Below are positions 58,350-64,000 of a stretch of 64,000 bases of DNA, one piece after another. The stretch comes from Globodera rostochiensis. Lineage: Eukaryota > Nematoda > Chromadorea > Rhabditida > Heteroderidae. The notes below the pieces were generated by a model. That model did not search any database. It was not told the origin of the DNA and saw only the letters and a program-made list of their open reading frames with translations. The translations under genes and the position numbers were made by a program. Positions within the stretch are counted from its first letter, which is position 1. Each line of letters opens with the position of its first letter. The DNA lies in assembly GCA_018350325.1 (NCBI GenBank), contig JAEVLN010000007.1, positions 1,641,109 to 1,705,108 of the forward strand, read 5' to 3'.

Positions 58350-60043
58350 CACAGACACAAAACAAAAAAATGCTTTTCGTCGAAGGGTAGAGAAGCAGCG
58401 ATCGGACGGAAATTTTATTTAGTCAATTTTGATTACCTTTTTTCCCCCACAATAAAAAAAATTCTCAACATTTCTCTCAATGATCATTTTGCGCGGTTAT
58501 CGGTTTATTTTTTATTTTATTTTTTCATTTCTATCATACACACAGAAACAGATCATAATTCACATATAGTACATATTAAATTCTAATCACCATTTTTTCC
58601 AATTTGTGAAAAAAAAAAATTGTGTTTGTAGTGGCCCCAGAATTCAGATTTATTTAGACAGCTCGATTGGCATGTAGAATTTGTATCGTTGATTTTCGCA
58701 CATATTTTAAATGTTGTAAATAAACAAATGAAAACCTCAAGATTTAAAAATGCTTATTTATTGGGCTTAAACGATTCAAATTAATGATCTTTTCTGTAAG
58801 CATTAGTGAACGAATTAAATTTTAAGAATGTTTTGGCTTGACTTTTGTAGAAATTGGTCATTTTCCTAAAGTTGCCAATAGAAAGCAAAAAAATAATAAA
58901 AACTCATCGAAAAATTCTGTCTAATTCAGAATTTTTGAGTCAATTGGCAATCTTTATTAAGAAAATTGAAGCAAAAATTCAGGAATGTGATGAATTTGTT
59001 TCAAACATTTTTTTTTTCGCATTAATTTTAATTAAAAAATGAAAATTTATTTAAGAATTCTTATTAATGGGCAATCGTATGTGACTTGAGGCAAAACGAT
59101 AAATAAATCTCTGCACCAAGCGGGTTCGAACCCACACTCTAATTGAACCGAATGATGTTTTTTGGTCTAATTTGATTGTGTTTGAAAAAAGTTATGATAA
59201 AAAATAAGTCGTGCAGGACTTTTGTGTCACTCTGTAAATTGAAACAAATGAACAGAATTGATTTAATGGAGCAAAATGCCAACTTTATAATTTCCTAAAC
59301 TTTCTAAATTGATCCGAATTATCTTTTTAGGGCAAAAAGATTCCAATTTAAGGGCTGAAATTGAAGATTTTTTTCATATTATATTTGATAATATAAACTT
59401 AAGGTAAATAGATAATCACTTTTTTTTGTTGCAATATTCAAATTTAGAATTTTAAATTATACTATGATTAAAAAATTTGCAAAATAGAATCATATAAATC
59501 CCTTTATCAGTGAATCAGTGCGTTTTTTGCAGAAAATTTTATCGGAAAAAAAGTTCAAATTTTGATTTCGAATGTTTTTTTACTTATTACTAAAAAAATG
59601 GATGGCACTTTTTTTACCTTTAATGCACCTTTTTTTGATTTTGTAAAATCTTTGATTTACCGATATTTATTATCTATTTATTAAGAAAATAGGTAATTTA
59701 AACTATAAAAACCCCAGTTTAAAAAATTAAGCTATTATTTTGAAAAATCATCACAAATCATAAAGTTTATGTTAAGTATTGATTAAATATGCCAATGCTT
59801 AATTCATAGCCCCGGAAATAACATATTTAATAAATAATTTATGAATATAAACATAGTGCTGTTTGTTGTTTTTAATTTATGTGTCCGGAAATATCAATTA
59901 TGCAAAAATATTATTGAAAATGTAATTTTTTGTTTTACCCAAAAAACAATAACTACGAGGTATAAAAAGAAATTGAGACCATCACCAACAGCACTCGCTC
60001 ATAATTATGTGAAATTAATAAAATTATAATTGTGACAACATTG
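58350..60043. other. Interval between CREB and the GGCT array
   Basis: 58350-59090 is plain AT-rich 3' flank. 59118-59135 contains GCGGGTTCGAACCCAC, a tRNA T-arm match on either strand without a tRNA body. 59230-59410 is an orphan F-family 5' block. No exon seen. Confidence 0.5.
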
Positions 60044-61669
60044 ATGCCTAAATTTTTTGATAATTCTTCCAAATTCAGAATTTTAATGAATCTTCTTCAA
60101 TTTATTGTTTTCACATTTCTTTTAAAAATGGCTTATTCCAACGGTATCAAAAGCGATGGGAAATTTTATTATTTTGCTTATGGAAGCAATTTGCTTAAAG
60201 AACGCATTCAAGTTCAGGTCGAACATTGTTCAGATTTTTAAAAATTTAGAATTTATATAAAAACGACTCTGACTGTTGTGTGCGCATAAATTTGGTTAAA
60301 AATTCCATATTTGGATAATATTAAGATAAAAGAGGCCGAGTTCGTAGCTATTGGCGTATTGGACAATTACGAATTGGCATTTTTTGATCATTATGATCGT
60401 TGGCACAGCGCCGTAGCAACCATCGAGGAGAAAATAGGATCAAGCGTTTGGGGATGCATTTGGTCGGTGCCGAACTCATTTGCGCAGGAGCTTGACAATC
60501 AAGAATACTGTTATGATAAAATTAAAGGCAAAATTTATTATTAAAATTAAATATGGTTTTAGCAAACATTTTGAACAAAATTCTTTGTACTTTCAATCAA
60601 TTTTTAGAAGAGTTTTTGCTAATTTTGGCATAATTTTTCAAAAAATATATTTCTTTTTCAAAATAATTAAAGAATTAAAATAAAATAAAATAAATTTTAG
60701 TTTTTGTGCAGCCACGTCTGAGCACAATTGGACACTTCAATTCACAACTCACAGGATCGGCCCCAATAGAATGCCACACATATCAGTACTCAAACCCAGA
60801 CCGTAAACAGGATTTACCATCTCCACAGTATAAATATGTAAGAAAATTTAGACTATTTTATAAATAATAATTTAATATTATTTTTATTGATGTTTTTTTA
60901 TTTACCACTGGGGGTGTAATCCGGGAGACTCGGTCTTGAATCCTGGAATTTTTCGCGTCGGGATTTATTAAATTTTTCCACGGTTTAGCCTCGAATGGAT
61001 TTTCTCTCAATTTGTTGGATATATTTTTAAAATTTGAAACATTGCCAATATTTGGACCAATTTTCTTAACAAATCTTGTAAAATCTCCAAAAAAAAAATT
61101 CCGACGGCGCCTGTCGGCGCCGCCGGATCCCTTCTATTCCTAAAAAGCTTCAAAAATACGGCCATTTTTTTAAATTTTGATAGCAAATCTGTTAATAAAT
61201 TGACTTAAAATTTTCTCGGCGGCGCCGACCCCTCCACTCCCAGAAGTAAAGCAAAATTCTCAAAAAAAAAATTTGCATTTTTGAAAATTCCTTAACAAAA
61301 ATGCCATAAAAGGAAAAAACACACCCCTAAAAATCAACTTCCCCCCCCCCCCCCGAAAAAAAATTTCTGGCTGCGGGCCTAGCATAATTACTTCTTTTCT
61401 CGACCAAATTTATTCAAAATGATGCAAAAATGGTAATAAATATGCTAGTTAATAATTGTTCGAGCAATTTTATATTAAAGGTTTAAAAAATGGCCACGTT
61501 TTTTCCACGTTTTTATTAGGTAATTGTGACCGGCGCGGAGGAGCATGGATTGCCCGCCGAATACATCGAATGGTTGCGCAACAATTTTCCGGACAACGGA
61601 TATAATGGGACCGTGGAGGTGGAGCTGAAAGCGTTGGCAAACATGCCGAAGCCGCCCCAAAAAATGTAA
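60044..61669 (+). CDS. Gamma-glutamylcyclotransferase, copy 1
   Basis: Exons 60044-60217, 60326-60509, 60701-60837 and 61520-61669; phases agree; 214 residues from the first ATG. Exon 1 contains the substrate-loop signature YYFAYGSNLL..RI; spacing to VAIGVLDNYEL equals that of human GGCT. Exon 2 ends LDNQEY, whose Glu118 aligns with catalytic Glu98 of human GGCT. Exon 3 has LPSPQYK and exon 4 GAEEHGLPAEYIEWL, both GGCT landmarks. The enzyme releases 5-oxoproline from gamma-glutamyl dipeptides in glutathione breakdown. Unusual: upstream of the normal start (ATG at 60128) the frame continues through ILMNLLQFIVFTFLLK, a signal-peptide-like segment with ATGs at 60044 and 60086. Cytosolic and secreted forms are both possible. 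Confidence 0.9.
61093..61260. repeat. GGCGCC hairpin repeats in GGCT intron 3
   Basis: GACGGCGCCTGTCGGCGCCG and CTCGGCGGCGCCGACC with the trailing AGAAGTAAAGCAAAATTCTC belong to a dispersed family seen also near 12510, 16630, 18995, 28740, 29375, 39530 and 45210, and inverted near 46860 and 53870. Its 3' side often ends in poly-C and TTTCTGGCTACG. Confidence 0.7.
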
Positions 61670-61723
61670 TTATGTGAAATTTAATAAAATTATAAATTTG
61701 AATAATAATTTGGGACAACATTG

Positions 61724-63345
61724 ATGCCTAAATTTTTTGCTAATTCTTCCAAATTCAGAATTTTAATTAAACTTCTTCAATTTATCATTTTCACATTTTT
61801 TTTAAAAATGGCTTATTTCAGCGATACCGAAAGTGATGGGAAATTTTATTATTTTGCTTATGGAAGCAATTTGCTTGAAGAACGCATTCAAGTTCAGGTC
61901 GAACATTGTTCAGATTTTTAAAAATTTAGAATTTATATAAAAACGACTCTGACTGTTGTGTGCGCATAAATTTGGTTAAAAATTCCATATTTGGATAATA
62001 TTAAGATAAAAGAGGCCGAGTTCGTAGCTATTGGCGTATTGGACAATTACGAATTGGCATTTTTTGATCATTATGATCGTTGGCACAGCGCCGTAGCAAC
62101 CATCGAGGAGAAAATAGGATCAAGCGTTTGGGGATGCATTTGGTCGGTGCCGAACTCATTTGCGCAGGAGCTTGACAATCAAGAATACTGTTATGATAAA
62201 ATTAAAGGCAAAATTTATTATTAAAATTAAATATGGTTTTAGCAAACATTTTGAACAAAATTCTTTGTACTTTCAATCAATTTTTAGAAGAGTTTTTGCT
62301 AATTTTGGCATAATTTTTCAAAAAATATATTTCTTTTTCAAAATAATTAAAGAATTAAAATAAAATAAAATAAATTTTAGTTTTTGTGCAGCCACGTCTG
62401 AGCACAATTGGACACTTCAATTCACAACTCACAGGATCGGCCCCAATAGAATGCCACACATATCAGTACTCAAACCCAGACCGTAAACAGGATTTACCAT
62501 CTCCACAGTATAAATATGTAAGAAAATTTAGACTATTTTATAAATAATAATTTAATATTATTTTTATTGATGTTTTTTTATTTACCACTGGGGGTGTAAT
62601 CCGGGAGACTCGGTCTTGAATCCTGGAATTTTTCGCGTCGGGATTTATTAAATTTTTCCACGGTTTAGCCTCGAATGGATTTTCTCTCAATTTGTTGGAT
62701 ATATTTTTAAAATTTGAAACATTGCCAATATTTGGACCAATTTTCTTAACAAATCTTGTAAAATCTCCAAAAAAAAAATTCCGACGGCGCCTGTCGGCGC
62801 CGCCGGATCCCTTCTATTCCTAAAAAGCTTCAAAAATACGGCCATTTTTTTAAATTTTGATAGCAAATCTGTTAATAAATTGACTTAAAATTTTCTCGGC
62901 GGCGCCGACCCCTCCACTCCCAGAAGTAAAGCAAAATTCTCAAAAAAAAAATTTGCATTTTTGAAAATTCCTTAACAAAAATGCCATAAAAGGAAAAAAC
63001 ACACCCCTAAAAATCAACTTCCCCCCCCCCGAAAAAAAATTTCTGGCTGCGGGCCTAGCATAATTACTTCTTTTCTCGACCAAATTTATTCAAAATGATG
63101 CAAAAATGGTAATAAATATGCTAGTTAATAATTGTTCGAGCAATTTTATATTAAAGGTTTAAAAAATGGCCACGTTTTTTCCACGTTTTTATTAGGTAAT
63201 TGTGACCGGCGCGGAGGAGCATGGATTGCCCGCCGAATACATCGAATGGTTGCGCAACAATTTTCCGGACAACGGATATAATGGGACCGTGGAGGTGGAG
63301 CTGAAAGCGTTGGCAAACATGCCGAAGCCGCCCCAAAAAATGTAA
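61724..63345 (+). CDS. Gamma-glutamylcyclotransferase, copy 2
   Basis: Exons 61724-61897, 62006-62189, 62381-62517 and 63196-63345. Identical to copy 1 from exon 2 on, introns included. In exon 1 the leader is RILIKLLQFIIFTFFLK and the residues after the internal Met are AYFSDTESDG instead of AYSNGIKSDG, with LLEERI for LLKERI. The intermediate ATG of copy 1 is ATT here, so the leader can only start at 61724, or translation starts at the ATG before AYF. Catalytic Glu and YGSN motif are kept. Only 54 bases separate it from the copy 1 stop. Confidence 0.9.
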
Positions 63346-63399
63346 TTATGTGAAATTTAATAAAATTATAAATTTGAATAATAATTTGGGACAACATTG

Positions 63400-64000
63400 A
63401 TGCCTAAATTTTTTGCTAATTCTTCCAAATTCAGAATTTTAATTAAACTTCTTCAATTTATCATTTTCACATTTTTTTTAAAAATGGCTTATTTCAGCGA
63501 TACCGAAAGTGATGGGAAATTTTATTATTTTGCTTATGGAAGCAATTTGCTTGAAGAACGCATTCAAGTTCAGGTCGAACATTGTTCAGATTTTTAAAAA
63601 TTTAGAATTTATATAAAAACGACTCTGACTGTTGTGTGCGCATAAATTTGGTTAAAAATTCCATATTTGGATAATATTAAGATAAAAGAGGCCGAGTTCG
63701 TAGCTATTGGCGTATTGGACAATTACGAATTGGCATTTTTTGATCATTATGATCGTTGGCACAGCGCCGTAGCAACCATCGAGGAGAAAATAGGATCAAG
63801 CGTTTGGGGATGCATTTGGTCGGTGCCGAACTCATTTGCGCAGGAGCTTGACAATCAAGAATACTGTTATGATAAAATTAAAGGCAAAATTTATTATTAA
63901 AATTAAATATGGTTTTAGCAAACATTTTGAACAAAATTCTTTGTACTTTCAATCAATTTTTAGAAGAGTTTTTGCTAATTTTGGCATAATTTTTCAAAAA
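63400..64000 (+). CDS. Gamma-glutamylcyclotransferase, copy 3 (cut by window end)
   Basis: Exon 1 63400-63573 and exon 2 63682-63865 are the same as in copy 2; exon 3 would begin near 64057. The 5' flank equals that of copy 2, so copies 2 and 3 are the most recent pair. Confidence 0.88.

Larger units (their letters stand above)
60218..64000 (+). repeat. 1.68-kb tandem gene duplication
   Basis: The unit is 1,680 bases from copy 1 to 2 and 1,676 from copy 2 to 3; the four-base difference is one poly-C run (61341 versus 63021). From about 60218 on, exons and introns read the same in all copies. Copy 1 differs only in exon 1 and its 5' flank. The array continues past the window end. Confidence 0.93.

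Noticed and set aside
59110..59140. tRNA gene (GGGTTCGAACCC)
   Set aside because: Only a T-arm-like palindrome; no D arm, anticodon arm or acceptor stem on either strand.

Overview
The window looks like nuclear DNA of a nematode, probably a tylenchid plant parasite such as a cyst nematode. The genes have many small exons, short introns with TAG/AAG acceptors and apparently one GC-AG intron. Several encode small secreted proteins, and two are metazoan bZIP factors. The lineage call is inference; no sequence search was run. About three quarters of the window is AT-rich non-coding DNA crowded with short dispersed elements.

Layout. 0-25.5 kb: five members (F1-F5, at 1.7, 9.8, 15.1, 17.3 and 23.3 kb) of a small secreted-protein family sharing exon 1, intron phase and a 5' block. 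One member is broken, and a sixth survives only as promoter plus start codon. Between them lie two larger secreted-protein genes (3.6-5.9 kb, 697 aa; 20.4-22.2 kb, 238 aa), neither recognised, and a 2.2-kb minisatellite (6.1-8.3 kb). 26.1-27.7 kb (-): a three-exon acidic nuclear protein resembling prothymosin. 32.7-34.6 kb (-): a Thr/Pro-rich, Cys-rich extracellular protein with a GPI-like tail. 37.7-48.8 kb (-): a ten-exon JUN homologue with JNK-site region, basic region and zipper. 51.4-58.3 kb (+): an eleven-exon CREB homologue with KID and bZIP, head-to-head with JUN. 60.0-64.0 kb: a near-identical tandem array of at least three gamma-glutamylcyclotransferase genes with a possible signal peptide.

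The most unusual content is a large set of small elements with hAT-type ends (YAGGG...) and 8-bp target duplications that I could match at many of them. Each kind is built from its own short reiterated word, for example GGGACC, ATCCGAAATCCG, GAACAG, CCCCGA, TCTCGAGA, ATCCGT. They fill introns of JUN, CREB and the GPI-like gene, have broken one secreted-protein copy, and may have seeded the minisatellite. The two bZIP genes could act in one transcriptional response, since JUN and CREB families are both phosphorylation-driven; the secreted genes suggest a parasitism locus. Both statements are inference.

All exon models were joined by hand from splice signals and codon phase. Initiation codons of JUN, CREB and the GPI-like gene are uncertain.
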